Origin: Geobacter sp. SVR
GTDB lineage: Bacteria > Desulfobacterota > Desulfuromonadia > Geobacterales > Pseudopelobacteraceae
Direction: 5' to 3'
DNA: 64,000 nt
Assembly: GCF_016865365.1 (NCBI RefSeq)
Contig: NZ_AP024469.1
Coordinates: 2,324,501-2,388,500 of the forward strand
In this document: positions 52,149 through 59,924 of the stretch, in pieces
How positions within the stretch are numbered: position 1 is the first letter of the stretch
How the letters are laid out: each line of letters opens with the position of its first letter
The notes under the pieces: model-generated
Told to the model about the DNA's origin: nothing
The model's database searches: none
What the model saw: only the letters and a program-made list of their open reading frames with translations
Program-made: the position numbers and the translations under genes

Positions 52149-53185
52149 ACATGCCCCCGGTCAATGACAAGGGGGCGGAAACTATCTCCGCTCCCTCTTC
52201 GAATCGGATTCTAATAGATTTTTGCTCTTGGACTCTGAAGGTGGATGATCCTTTGAAAGCCTTGGAATTGTCTGGTTTTGACGTGGGATTATTCACTGAT
52301 ACCAGTATTGGGGGCATGGGCTATAGAAAATCGCTTCGTTATCAAAACATTGTCGTCTTTTACGATGGCAATGAAGGCATGGGGTGTCATATATCCATGA
52401 CTGGTAAGGGCTGTCGTCAGTATGAACAGCTTATGGGGGGTAAACCTCATTTATGGGACTATCTTTTTAAAGATGTAATCCACGCTGGTGGTACCTTCAC
52501 ACGTCTTGACCTTGCTATTGACAATGTTGATGGTCGCCTGTCTCTTGCCCGTCTTCGTCATGCTGTCGAAACTAAGTCTATCCGTACTCGGTTCAAGCGT
52601 TATCGTGAATTTAGGGAGGGTACTTTATCCCGGACCAGTAAAGAAAAAACCAGTGAAACAATTCAGCTTGGCTCTGTTGAGTCCCGCCTTCTTATCCGCT
52701 TCTATGACAAGGCTACCGAACAGGAAAAGAAGCACGATCTTGAACCCGGTTCCCTTGGCCGTTGGGTCCGTTGTGAATTGCTTCTCCGTGCTGAACGCGC
52801 ACAAGAGGCTGTTCGTCATGTCTTGAATGGTGTTGAAATACCCCGCCTTGCTGTCTCTGCTCTGAATACCTATATGGCCGTTGTTAAAGTCACCAGTGAA
52901 AACCTATCTCAGTGCAAAATGCGCCGTTGGTGGTCTTCTTGGCTCAACTGTACCGAAAAAATAAAACTTACCTGCGACAAGGCCGTTAAATATGTCCTTG
53001 ATATCATGCAACATGTCGAACGTCAGTATTCTGCGACATTCGCTATGTTTAAGAAGCATCTTGGTGTTGCTTCGTTTCATGACTTCGTTGGTAACTTGGT
53101 TGATATCGGTAAAGATAAAATGACAAAAAAGCATCAACTTATATTGTCTCAATCCTCATATTTTGGCGGTGAACTTCCATTTTGA
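52145..53185 (+). CDS. Phage replication initiation protein (Rep_trans type)
   Basis: A 346-residue rolling-circle initiator of the replication initiation factor family (pII analogue). It should nick the viral plus-strand origin. Visible landmarks are GCHISMTGKGCRQYE, the metal/catalytic region TFTRLDLAIDNVDG, LLIRFYDKATEQ and RCELLLRAERAQ. The start is fixed by the ATGA overlap. The origin it uses is not identified with certainty. Confidence 0.88.
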   Translation: MNMPPVNDKGAETISAPSSNRILIDFCSWTLKVDDPLKALELSGFDVGLFTDTSIGGMGYRKSLRYQNIVVFYDGNEGMGCHISMTGKGCRQYEQLMGGKPHLWDYLFKDVIHAGGTFTRLDLAIDNVDGRLSLARLRHAVETKSIRTRFKRYREFREGTLSRTSKEKTSETIQLGSVESRLLIRFYDKATEQEKKHDLEPGSLGRWVRCELLLRAERAQEAVRHVLNGVEIPRLAVSALNTYMAVVKVTSENLSQCKMRRWWSSWLNCTEKIKLTCDKAVKYVLDIMQHVERQYSATFAMFKKHLGVASFHDFVGNLVDIGKDKMTKKHQLILSQSSYFGGELPF

Positions 53186-53302
53186 TCTACTTTATATATA
53201 CTGATTTAATATAAAATATATATGTAGTTCATATTGAATATATAACTATATGTCGTGTTATTGTATCTCCATAAGATGTTAATTCATTCGGAGGTACATA
53301 AA

Positions 53303-53560
53303 ATGCTTTTCCCCACTCCCGTAAAATTCATCAAGTCGGAAACGAAATCCGGCGTTTCCAAAAAGAACGACAGGCCTTACGAGATAGTCGAGGCAACAAT
53401 TTTTGTTCCTGATCTCGGTCGCGTCAAAGTTCCTGTCGTCGGCTCTCCCAAGCTCCCCGACCCCGGTACAACAATCCAGCTTTCCCTTTCCGTCGAACAG
53501 GGTTCGTTCCAGTCGCTTCGCGTTGTGTGGGACTCTTCTTCTCAGTTCAAAGCTGCTTAA
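53303..53560 (+). CDS. Phage ssDNA-binding protein (pV-like)
   Basis: An 85-residue beta-rich protein directly after rep, the standard position of the helix-destabilising protein that coats viral ssDNA. It begins MLFPTPVKFIKSETKSG and has a central VKVPVVGSPKLPDPGTTIQL. GGAGG lies upstream of the start. The assignment rests on position, size and fold character. Confidence 0.65.
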   Translation: MLFPTPVKFIKSETKSGVSKKNDRPYEIVEATIFVPDLGRVKVPVVGSPKLPDPGTTIQLSLSVEQGSFQSLRVVWDSSSQFKAA

Positions 53561-53586
53561 CCGGTTCCCGCTCGGAGGTTGCCGAA

Positions 53587-53847
53587 ATGCTTATGCTTGT
53601 CTCTCGATATGTCGCCTTTGCCCTTACCGGCTCTCGGTTCGTTCTTACATGGGTTTCGTTTGTGGTCGTTGGTTTGATCGCTCTTGGAAAATATGCGTTT
53701 GCGGATGTTGGTACCTGGACTCCGCTGGTCACGTCCACCATGTTTGACGGTATCCATGCGGACATGCTTACAACTTCCGGCGGGATTCTTTCCGTTCTTC
53801 TGATCATTCTCGGTATTGGTCTGATCGTTAAGGTTCTTGCCCGTTAG
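53587..53847 (+). CDS. Coat protein precursor (pVIII-like, with leader)
   Basis: 86 residues. A long N-terminal leader with a hydrophobic segment ends in KYAFA, a good signal-peptidase site. The mature part of about 46 residues has acidic residues, then a transmembrane helix (GGILSVLLIILGIGLIVKVL) and a basic end (AR). This is the layout of filamentous-phage major coat protein. GGAGG precedes the start. Confidence 0.7.
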   Translation: MLMLVSRYVAFALTGSRFVLTWVSFVVVGLIALGKYAFADVGTWTPLVTSTMFDGIHADMLTTSGGILSVLLIILGIGLIVKVLAR

Positions 53848-53877
53848 GGGCGTATTCTATGAAAGGAGGTAAGGTCC

Positions 53878-54033
53878 ATGACACCTGTAACTATCGATGA
53901 CATGTTCACGGCCGTCAACATTTCCGGTGTGTCGAGCAACGTGGGTACCCTGCTCATTAGTTTCATCGGCATTAATCTGTTGTTCCTTGGTGCCTACTAC
54001 GTCAACAAGACTATGACCAAAGGCCGCGCATAA
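53878..54033 (+). CDS. Leaderless coat protein, 51 residues
   Basis: MTPVTIDDMFTAVNISG is acidic, followed by one membrane helix (LLISFIGINLLFLGAYYV) and a basic tail (NKTMTKGRA). This is the Pf3-type leaderless coat layout. It has the strongest ribosome site in the phage (AAGGAGGTAAG) and is followed at once by a large terminator hairpin, as expected of the most abundant virion protein. It or the preceding gene is the major coat protein. Confidence 0.75.
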   Translation: MTPVTIDDMFTAVNISGVSSNVGTLLISFIGINLLFLGAYYVNKTMTKGRA

Positions 54034-54040
54034 CCTACAT

Positions 54041-54095
54041 CCGGGCGGGGGTTGGGGTTGGGGGCTTCATGCCCCCTCCCCTTCCCCCGCCCCGG
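54041..54095 (+). terminator. Large G/C hairpin after coat genes
   Basis: CCGGGCGGGGG, GGGG and GGGGGC pair with GCCCCC, CCCC and CCCCCGCCCCGG around the loop TTCAT. It lies where filamentous phages have the central terminator behind gene VIII. The plus strand holds four G tracts (GGGCGGGGGTTGGGGTTGGG) and could form a G-quadruplex in the ssDNA genome. Confidence 0.75.
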
Positions 54096-54129
54096 TGTCC
54101 TCTCTACTTCCCTCATTCGAGGTTTATAT

Positions 54130-54417
54130 ATGGACCCGATGAAAATTCTTTTTACCTCTGTTTCTAACCTTACGGGTGGTCTTATTAATGACATGACCAC
54201 GCTGCTCGTTGCTTTCGTCTGCCTACAATTCGTTATTTTTGGTTCCCGTTGGGTTCTCGATGCTTTCGAATCTCATATGGATAAGAAGGCTTCTGAAAAA
54301 GCTCTTGATGATGCCAGATATTATCACTCACGTTTATCTGAAAGGACCGGTGACGTGTTTTCGAGGGACTTTTGTAGAGCCAAATATAGGGACGCCATAA
54401 GGAGGGCCGTTCGGTGA
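54130..54417 (+). CDS. Phage membrane protein, 95 residues
   Basis: One membrane helix at about residues 20-40 (MTTLLVAFVCLQFVIFGSRW), then a charged cytoplasmic tail (FESHMDKKASEKALDDARYY). First gene after the central terminator, in the minor-coat block. Function not recognised. The stop overlaps the next GTG. Confidence 0.6.
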   Translation: MDPMKILFTSVSNLTGGLINDMTTLLVAFVCLQFVIFGSRWVLDAFESHMDKKASEKALDDARYYHSRLSERTGDVFSRDFCRAKYRDAIRRAVR

Positions 54418-54524
54418 GTTTTGACGTTTCGTGGTTCGGTTATGGTGCTGGCCTTGTCATGGCTGGTTGGATGATCGGTCAGGTTGTCAGCTATGTCTTT
54501 TCCGCTATACGGAGTGTTCGATAA
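54414..54524 (+). CDS. Minor coat-like peptide, 36 residues
   Basis: GTG start overlapping the previous TGA, with GGAGGG upstream. One membrane helix (FGYGAGLVMAGWMIGQVVSY) and a basic end (SAIRSVR). Size and place fit the tip proteins pVII/pIX. Confidence 0.6.
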   Translation: MSFDVSWFGYGAGLVMAGWMIGQVVSYVFSAIRSVR

Positions 54525-54769
54525 TGTCCGCTTATTTAGTTGGCTATTGTGTCGGTCTTGCTCTTGGTTGCTGGTTCGCGGTTTGGGTCTTCGGCGGTAT
54601 CTCTCGTATTCTTGATAAGGAAGGTGGGTTAATGCATCGAATTGTCTTTGTTTCTCTGTTCTTTGCTCTTTGTTCTGGCTGTGCTGGCCGTTCTCCTGCT
54701 CCGTATATACCAGACCCATGGAGCCATGAACAAATCATTCGTTGGCAGCAATCGAAATTTTACTTTTGA
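54524..54769 (+). CDS. Phage small membrane protein, 81 residues
   Basis: ATG overlaps the previous TAA. Two hydrophobic segments (LVGYCVGLALGCWFAVWVFG and IVFVSLFFALCSGCAG); the second ends in a lipobox-like SGC. GGAG lies upstream. It might be two functions fused or a minor coat protein; not recognised. Confidence 0.5.
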   Translation: MSAYLVGYCVGLALGCWFAVWVFGGISRILDKEGGLMHRIVFVSLFFALCSGCAGRSPAPYIPDPWSHEQIIRWQQSKFYF

Positions 54770-54777
54770 GGCAGACC

Positions 54778-55302
54778 GTGAAACGTCAGAACAGCATAAA
54801 ACGTTACGTCATTACAGCATATGTCGCCTTCACGGTCTGTTTTTTTCTTTCTTCTGTATCTTCAGCAATGCCAGTTTTACCGTCAGGGAATAGTGTTTTG
54901 TATGATTGGCCCCTCTCTAATCCATATCAGATTTGGGCTCAGGATGGTGAATTTACCGAATGGCTGACGCCTACGTACTCTATTAATGTTGAATCATCTA
55001 ATCCTTTACCTTGGCGGAATTCCAGTTTTTTGGGTGGAAATGGTCCTGATAGTTTTAGTAATTACCATATGTATGCTTCTAATAGGATTAGTTCTGCTTT
55101 TATTCTTCGGAATCAGGAAATTTTGCGAACTACTTACCTTGACCCCGCAAAATCTTCTTTTTCAAATATAAGTACGAAACTTTCAAAACTTGATCAAAAG
55201 GTAGATAATTTGCAACCTCAAGTGATTACGCAATCAATATCTTTTCTTCTTGGTGCTTTCGTTGCTATTGCATTTGTGGTGTCCGCATCAAGGCGTCTGT
55301 GA
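54778..55302 (+). CDS. Phage exported membrane-anchored protein, 174 residues
   Basis: GTG 54778 with GAGGCAG upstream. A signal peptide (VITAYVAFTVCFFLSSVSSA) is followed by an Asn/Ser-rich extracellular domain and a C-terminal membrane helix (SFLLGAFVAIAFVV) after a short coiled coil (LSKLDQKVDNLQPQ). It probably sits at the virion end; possible attachment-complex part. No family match recognised. Confidence 0.55.
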   Translation: MKRQNSIKRYVITAYVAFTVCFFLSSVSSAMPVLPSGNSVLYDWPLSNPYQIWAQDGEFTEWLTPTYSINVESSNPLPWRNSSFLGGNGPDSFSNYHMYASNRISSAFILRNQEILRTTYLDPAKSSFSNISTKLSKLDQKVDNLQPQVITQSISFLLGAFVAIAFVVSASRRL

Positions 55303-55312
55303 GGTTATTACA

Positions 55313-55450
55313 GTGATAACTCTTCCTCCGGGATTTAATATAAATCTTCTTTTCAGTGATTTTCTCAAGCTTTCTCTCCCATTCGTTGGCATTGCTTTGA
55401 TGTTTGCCGCTGGTTATTACATTCGCCGTATTATGAGGTCTTTCAGGTGA
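55313..55450 (+). CDS. Phage small membrane peptide, 45 residues
   Basis: GTG start after GAGGTT. It has one membrane helix (FVGIALMFAAGYYI) and a strongly basic end (RRIMRSFR). Its stop overlaps the next GTG. Minor coat-like. Confidence 0.5.
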   Translation: MITLPPGFNINLLFSDFLKLSLPFVGIALMFAAGYYIRRIMRSFR

Positions 55451-55551
55451 ACATTTCCTTTAACAAAATTCGTCTTTACGCTCTGGCCGCTGGCTTTCTC
55501 GTCCTGTTTTTTCTGATAGGACTTGTAAAACAGGTGCTTTTCCATGCGTAA
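55447..55551 (+). CDS. Phage small membrane peptide, 34 residues
   Basis: GTG overlaps the previous TGA. A single membrane helix (LYALAAGFLVLFFLIGLV) flanked by basic residues. It overlaps the start of the pIII-like gene by 8 bp. Minor coat-like. Confidence 0.5.
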   Translation: MNISFNKIRLYALAAGFLVLFFLIGLVKQVLFHA

Positions 55552-56881
55552 ATTCCTTGCTGCTATTGTTCTCGTTTTGTGCTGTTCTTCTGTTGCGCTT
55601 TCTTCTTTTTCGTATCTGAATATCCCCACTTGGTATCTCGTTGCTGCTGTTGCTTTTCCTCCTTTGTTTGTAAGTGCGCCGGGGCTTGCTCTTGCTATGA
55701 AACAGGGTGAGTCCGGTTCTGTTACTACTGTTGGCGATATTCTTCGTCCTTCTAAGGCTGCTTGGATCGACCTTACATTGCCAGTTCCTGCCGTAGTTGA
55801 AAAGAATGTAACAGCGAAAAAAAATCATGATCAGGTCAAGGGTACTGTTAATAAGAATCCTTCTCAGTATCCTAATTTAAAGTCAGCTTTACAAACTCAA
55901 CAGGGTCTTGTTTCCAATGATACTGGCGGGGCTACTACTGCTTTGGTTGGAAAAATAGTCTGTTTTGGATCTACATATTATCAGCTTGATTCATACGTAG
56001 CTACTTATATTTCTTATGTAACTAATACTGCTACTCCTGATAAATTAACAACTCCTATTTTTATATCAGGTAGAATCGCGCTTCCTAAGATGTCAAGTTT
56101 AGTTCCTTATTATAGTCAATGGGTTGTTGATATGGCGCAATATACATATCATATCGTTATCGCTCCACCCTTTGTTGATACAACTCCTTCTCAATTTGCT
56201 GCAAATATTTCTCAAACTGGTTTTGGCGGTCTTGTTAAAAGCGTGTATCAGCCTGAACTTGATAAAATGATGCAAGACCCTGATTACGTTCCTACGTTTA
56301 CCGATGATTCAACTGGTGGTGCTTTTTCCTCTCCCACAAATGTTGCTACTCCCGCTCAGGTTGCCGCTTACAATGCGAATGGTCAGGCTTTGAGTGATGC
56401 ACAAAGGGCTGCCGATAATGCAAAGCAGGCTTATATGAATAGTGGCGGTGATCCTGCTACCGGTACGGGTGGTGATGCTTCTCTTTATCAAGCATATCTT
56501 GGTGCTCAGTCTCATGCCTCTGGTGTGCAGGCACAACAGGCTCAGGCTGCTGCCGATCAGGAAAAAGAAGAAGAGTCTGTTACAACTCCTTCCGGTCCTT
56601 CTAACCCATACGGCTCTGATTCTTCTTACGACTTTGGCGCTCGTCTGAACACTTTCATTACGTCTATGAAAGTATCCCCTCTGTTTTCCCTTCCCTCTCG
56701 GATGATCGGCACAATTCCCGGTGGCGGTACTTCGGTTATGGTCGTCAACTGTGGCCGGTTCGGTCAATTCAGTTACGACTTCTCTTCATCATTTGGAAGT
56801 GGCCTGAATGTGCTTAAATTTCTGGTCATGCTGGCGTTTACTGCCGCCGCTGTTCGAATCGTAACGCTTGGTAAGGGGTAA
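55544..56881 (+). CDS. pIII-like adsorption protein
   Basis: A 445-residue precursor with an N-terminal signal peptide (MRKFLAAIVLVLCCSSVALS). A large extracellular domain follows, then an Ala/Gln/Asp-rich linker (about 285-350), a Cys-containing C-terminal domain and a final membrane helix (VLKFLVMLAFTAAAV). Position before pVI and Zot and this layout fit the host-binding tip protein. No sequence match to a known pIII was recognised, as is common for this fast-evolving protein. Confidence 0.7.
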   Translation: MRKFLAAIVLVLCCSSVALSSFSYLNIPTWYLVAAVAFPPLFVSAPGLALAMKQGESGSVTTVGDILRPSKAAWIDLTLPVPAVVEKNVTAKKNHDQVKGTVNKNPSQYPNLKSALQTQQGLVSNDTGGATTALVGKIVCFGSTYYQLDSYVATYISYVTNTATPDKLTTPIFISGRIALPKMSSLVPYYSQWVVDMAQYTYHIVIAPPFVDTTPSQFAANISQTGFGGLVKSVYQPELDKMMQDPDYVPTFTDDSTGGAFSSPTNVATPAQVAAYNANGQALSDAQRAADNAKQAYMNSGGDPATGTGGDASLYQAYLGAQSHASGVQAQQAQAAADQEKEEESVTTPSGPSNPYGSDSSYDFGARLNTFITSMKVSPLFSLPSRMIGTIPGGGTSVMVVNCGRFGQFSYDFSSSFGSGLNVLKFLVMLAFTAAAVRIVTLGKG

Positions 56882-56883
56882 TC

Positions 56884-57201
56884 ATGCAATCCGTTGTTAA
56901 CGCAATCTGTAGCTTCCTCATGATTGCTCTGAAATGGCTTCTTGACGGCGCTGTCGTCGTTATTAAGAGCGTTCTCTATTTCATCTTTGACGGACTTCTT
57001 ACGGTCATTCTTGCGATATTTCAAGCGATTGATTTGTCCGCTTTGCTGACGACTTCGGCGCTGTCTTGGGCTGGTCTTCCCGATCAGCTTATATGGTTTC
57101 TCAATGCTGTAAATGTTCCTCAAGGTCTTACTATTCTGCTTAGTTCTATTGGTATCAGGATGGCGATAAACCTTATTCCTGCCGAGTTTACGAGGTTGTA
57201 G
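56884..57201 (+). CDS. pVI-like minor coat protein (DUF2523 type)
   Basis: A 105-residue protein with three hydrophobic helices, ending in the family's segment LPDQLIWFLNAVNVPQGLTI and GIRMAINLIP. It lies between the pIII-like gene and zot, the standard place of gene VI. It anchors pIII at the virion end. Confidence 0.8.
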   Translation: MQSVVNAICSFLMIALKWLLDGAVVVIKSVLYFIFDGLLTVILAIFQAIDLSALLTTSALSWAGLPDQLIWFLNAVNVPQGLTILLSSIGIRMAINLIPAEFTRL

Positions 57202-57203
57202 CT

Positions 57204-58244
57204 ATGATAATTGCTTTTGTTGGTACTCCGGGAAGCGGAAAGACATATGAAGCTGTCAAAAAGATAGTAGACAACCTCAAACTAGGACGGAAGGTCTATA
57301 CAAATATTGATGGATTGGAGCAGGATGCTTGCCGTGAAATGATTAAGAATCTTACCGGCATGGATGATTATACGCTCTCACATCATCTTCATCATTTAAC
57401 CAAAGCTGAAACATTTGAATTTTGGAACGTTGCTCCAAATAAGTCACTAATCGTTCTTGATGAGGTTCATAAATGGTTTAGTAACCGTGAATGGGATAGC
57501 AAGAAGAATAAAGAAATGGCGGATTGGGCTTCAACACATCGTCATTATGGTTATGATGTCGTTCTGATAACTCAGGCTGTCAATAAGATTGATAGCCATG
57601 TAAGGAGCCTTATCGAATGGTCATATGTTTATAGAAAGGTTAACTTTCTCGGTGGTGCCGTCAGTCAAAAATATATTTGTTATTCATATTCAGGCGATGA
57701 GACTACGGGGCAGCCTCTCTCAAAGAATGTTCGTACCTATGATTCTTCTATTTTCCGCTGTTATAAGAGCTATGCCGCCGATGATGTGAAAGAGTTGAAA
57801 ATCATGAAGGGTGTGAATATCCTCAGGCATCCTGTGTTCTTTGCAATCCCGCTGGTTCTAGCGTTCACCATATATATGATCTTTGGTAAGTCGTCCTTTG
57901 CTTCCGGTGATCTGTTCGGAGCCAATAAAACACTTCATCGAAACGATAAAAAGCCGGCTGCAGCATCAAAACCTTCTGCTTCCTTGCTTCCAGCTCCCCC
58001 TTCCCCTCCTGTTCAGCGTCCATTGTCGTCTTCGGTTCAGTCTGTCCATGCTGCATCACTTCCGGCTACTACTATGCCTGTGATACCTTTTCGTTCTATG
58101 TCGAGTAATTTGGTTAGGCAGGATCCGAAAGCAAAGTTTGCCTTCGGAAAAGGTGGGTATATGTGGACCGATAAGACGGGTATGGTACATCTCACGAATC
58201 AGCCGGATTTAATACCGCCTGGGACAAAGTTCCGAGAACTGTAA
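57204..58244 (+). CDS. zot: Zot/pI phage assembly ATPase
   Basis: A 346-residue Zot-domain protein. Walker A is VGTPGSGKTYEAV (residues 6-18), Walker B NKSLIVLDEVHKWF, and a sensor motif VLITQAVNKID follows. One membrane helix (about residues 213-230) and a Pro-rich periplasmic tail come after. It drives virion extrusion at the inner membrane. As no pIV secretin gene is present, its periplasmic tail must dock a host secretin. Confidence 0.93.
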   Translation: MIIAFVGTPGSGKTYEAVKKIVDNLKLGRKVYTNIDGLEQDACREMIKNLTGMDDYTLSHHLHHLTKAETFEFWNVAPNKSLIVLDEVHKWFSNREWDSKKNKEMADWASTHRHYGYDVVLITQAVNKIDSHVRSLIEWSYVYRKVNFLGGAVSQKYICYSYSGDETTGQPLSKNVRTYDSSIFRCYKSYAADDVKELKIMKGVNILRHPVFFAIPLVLAFTIYMIFGKSSFASGDLFGANKTLHRNDKKPAAASKPSASLLPAPPSPPVQRPLSSSVQSVHAASLPATTMPVIPFRSMSSNLVRQDPKAKFAFGKGGYMWTDKTGMVHLTNQPDLIPPGTKFREL

Positions 58245-58277
58245 ATAAATATCTGATAACGGAATGCTGCGGCTTCG

Positions 58278-58319
58278 GAACGTAACGAAGTGGAGTGGAG
58301 AAACGTAAAGCATGGAGTG
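58278..58319 (+). repeat. Two iteron-like direct repeats downstream of zot
   Basis: GAACGTAACGAAGTGGAGTG (58278-58297) and AAACGTAAAGCATGGAGTG (58301-58319) lie in the only sizeable gap between the plus-strand and minus-strand phage genes. They could be part of the origin, packaging signal or a regulator site. Confidence 0.4.
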
Positions 58320-58378
58320 TCGCTGCTGCGATCGATGAGTTCTGAATATTCACCTGAAATTTTTATGCCACTACTGTT

Positions 58379-58813
58379 TTAGAACCATGTCTGCTCTCTG
58401 TATGGTTCATAAGTTTTACAGTTTGGAAACATTGAGCACACCCAGAATCTTTTCCCTTTTTCGTCTCCTGATAGCTTTTCCTTGATTTTCATTTCATTCC
58501 CGCATGATGAGCAGGTTTTTATAAATTCATCTTCTCTTAACGCTTGTTTCCTTCTTTCTGTATAATTAATAGATTCGTTTCCGATGTATTGCTTTTTTTC
58601 TCCTGATATATAAGATATTACTTGGTATTGCCCTATTATTATATATAGCAGCGATCCTAATGGCGGTATTACGAGTAGAATAAGAATCCAAATTAATTTA
58701 TTATTATTTTTGAAATCATTTTTAATAGCATGTGCTATGCTGTAAATCCACGCTGCTATAAACAAAATTCCTATTATTATTATTGTTATTCCGAATCCTG
58801 CAATAGTAGCCAT
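58379..58813 (-). CDS. Membrane protein with PLDc_N-like and zinc-ribbon parts
   Basis: 144 residues. Two membrane helices with the PLDc_N pattern (LIWILILLVIPPLGSLLYII) are followed by a cytoplasmic zinc ribbon (CSSCGNEMKI ... FWVCSMFPNCKTY). Downstream of the repressor on the same strand, so expressed in the lysogen. It may be a superinfection or host-benefit gene; not recognised as a known inovirus family. Confidence 0.65.
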   Translation of the reverse strand: MATIAGFGITIIIIGILFIAAWIYSIAHAIKNDFKNNNKLIWILILLVIPPLGSLLYIIIGQYQVISYISGEKKQYIGNESINYTERRKQALREDEFIKTCSSCGNEMKIKEKLSGDEKGKRFWVCSMFPNCKTYEPYREQTWF

Positions 58814-58834
58814 TGCTTTTCCTGTTATTCGTTT

Positions 58835-59149
58835 TTATGCCGCTTTTCTTTTTATAAGTTCCTGCGCGAATTTCGTGTCTTGAACATTTCTGAATACTCG
58901 TTCCCTCGATTCTTTGTCCATATCTTCAAGCATTTCTTCAATAGCTGCTATTGTTTTGTCTTTGTGTTTCTCTCGTCTTTCTCCGAAAACCATTTCTGCA
59001 AGTATTGTTAGTGTTTTGCTTGGCTTGTTACTGCCTCTTAGTAGTCCGGATACATGGCTTTGGTCAATCCCCAATTTTTCTGCAATTTCGCGCTGTTTTA
59101 TCGTTTTCTGTTTCACCATTTCTGCAAGTTTTTCGAAAATTAGACTCAT
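58835..59149 (-). CDS. Phage repressor (XRE-type HTH)
   Basis: A 104-residue protein with an N-terminal HTH (IKQREIAEKLGIDQSHVSGLL) and a helical C-terminal part for dimerisation. It is divergent from the gene at 59224. The direct repeat GACTCATTCAT at 59143 and 59172, one copy over its own start codon, suggests autoregulation. It lacks a LexA-like peptidase domain, so induction would need another mechanism. Confidence 0.85.
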   Translation of the reverse strand: MSLIFEKLAEMVKQKTIKQREIAEKLGIDQSHVSGLLRGSNKPSKTLTILAEMVFGERREKHKDKTIAAIEEMLEDMDKESRERVFRNVQDTKFAQELIKRKAA

Positions 59150-59182
59150 TCATTATCTCCTTGCAAAATATGACTCATTCAT
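59143..59182. promoter_or_regulatory. Candidate repressor operators
   Basis: GACTCATTCAT occurs at 59143-59153 and 59172-59182, in the gap between the divergent repressor and CopG-like genes. Confidence 0.55.
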
Positions 59183-59223
59183 ATATATGTCTTATACATT
59201 AATTTTCTTTGTGAGGTTTTCCT

Positions 59224-59415
59224 GTGAAGCGAACTAATCAGCTTATTGTCCTGCTTTCCGATGATGAACTTGCACGTCTTGAGCGGTTGGTTGAGAGTCA
59301 CCGATTGACCGGTGATAATGCCTCTAAGTCTTCTGTTGTTCGTCGTGCTCTCTTTACGCTTCCCGTCCAGTCGCCACTTCCTTTTTCTTCTCCTGGCATT
59401 GTTAATGGCCTCTAG
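59224..59415 (+). CDS. Small ribbon-helix-helix-like protein
   Basis: A 63-residue protein starting at GTG 59224. The part KRTNQLIVLLSDDELARLER and SKSSVVRRALFTL resembles CopG/Arc-type ribbon-helix-helix regulators. Divergent from the repressor, so it could be the antirepressor-like lytic regulator. It overlaps the next gene. Confidence 0.6.
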   Translation: MKRTNQLIVLLSDDELARLERLVESHRLTGDNASKSSVVRRALFTLPVQSPLPFSSPGIVNGL

Positions 59416-59761
59416 CCTTTTTAAATATCAAATTACTTCGCATAGTGACGGTCTTGTCTCTATGTCGGTCAGCTTTCCGGAAGTGATGCTTACATCATTC
59501 CTGTCTTTCTTGGGAATCAAGGAGCGTCAATCCCCCTCCTTATCACGCGAGGAAATGGTCGCTCGTTCTAAGAAAATATTTCAACAAAACGTTGATCTCG
59601 TTTCGTCAGTTTATGACCGTCTTCTTCCTTCTTGTGATTCTCCTCGTGCCGCAATTTCTGCAACACTCTCTAGTTTGCGTAAAAACTACTCTTATTTTTC
59701 ATATGAAAGTGTCAAGATTTCCCTTCGTTATGCTGGTCGTCTTAAAGGTACAGGTCTTTAG
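59405..59761 (+). CDS. Last phage gene, 118 residues, function unknown
   Basis: ATG 59405 overlaps the previous stop by 11 bp. A soluble, helical, Ser-rich protein (SLSREEMVARSKKIFQQNVD). It ends 44 bp before the right attachment site. Its place next to the att site would suit a directionality factor, but no HTH is seen. Confidence 0.5.
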   Translation: MASSLFKYQITSHSDGLVSMSVSFPEVMLTSFLSFLGIKERQSPSLSREEMVARSKKIFQQNVDLVSSVYDRLLPSCDSPRAAISATLSSLRKNYSYFSYESVKISLRYAGRLKGTGL

Positions 59762-59804
59762 TCTTTTTAACATTGTATTGGTTTGTTGTCTACCTTCGTC
59801 TCAT

Positions 59805-59822
59805 AGCTATATTATGTCAAGT
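59805..59822 (+). repeat. Right attachment site of the inovirus
   Basis: Identical 18-bp copy of the centre and XerD arm of the dif site. Its XerC-arm position (TTCGTCTCATA) is degenerate, as expected for a phage-derived arm. Confidence 0.85.
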
Positions 59823-59860
59823 CATCAGATACACCAGCGCCCTGCTGCTGCCAGCAGCAG

Positions 59861-59898
59861 AAAAAAACAGGGGCGCACCGCATCATCGGTACACCCCT
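59861..59898 (-). terminator. Terminator after phenylacetate-CoA ligase gene
   Basis: On the minus strand GGGGTGTACC pairs with GGTGCGCCCC (with G-U pairs), followed by seven U (A run at 59861-59867). Confidence 0.85.
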
Positions 59899-59924
59899 CT
59901 TTTGAAACCGGAAGTAAAATCAGA

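Larger units (their letters stand above)
51167..59822 (+). mobile_element. Inovirus (filamentous phage) prophage, 8.6 kb
   Basis: Bounded by 18-bp direct repeats AGCTATATTATGTCAAGT at 51167-51184 and 59805-59822. The plus-strand gene order is small DNA-binding proteins, replication initiator, ssDNA-binding protein, coat proteins, hairpin terminator, minor coat proteins, pIII-like, pVI, Zot/pI. A minus-strand repressor module and two more genes follow. Codons are T-ending, unlike the host. No integrase, transposase or secretin is present, so it should integrate through host XerCD and exit through a host secretin. Confidence 0.93.

Noticed and set aside
51167..59822. tRNA-gene integration of the prophage
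   Set aside because: No tRNA-like fold at either end; the repeats match a dif site instead.
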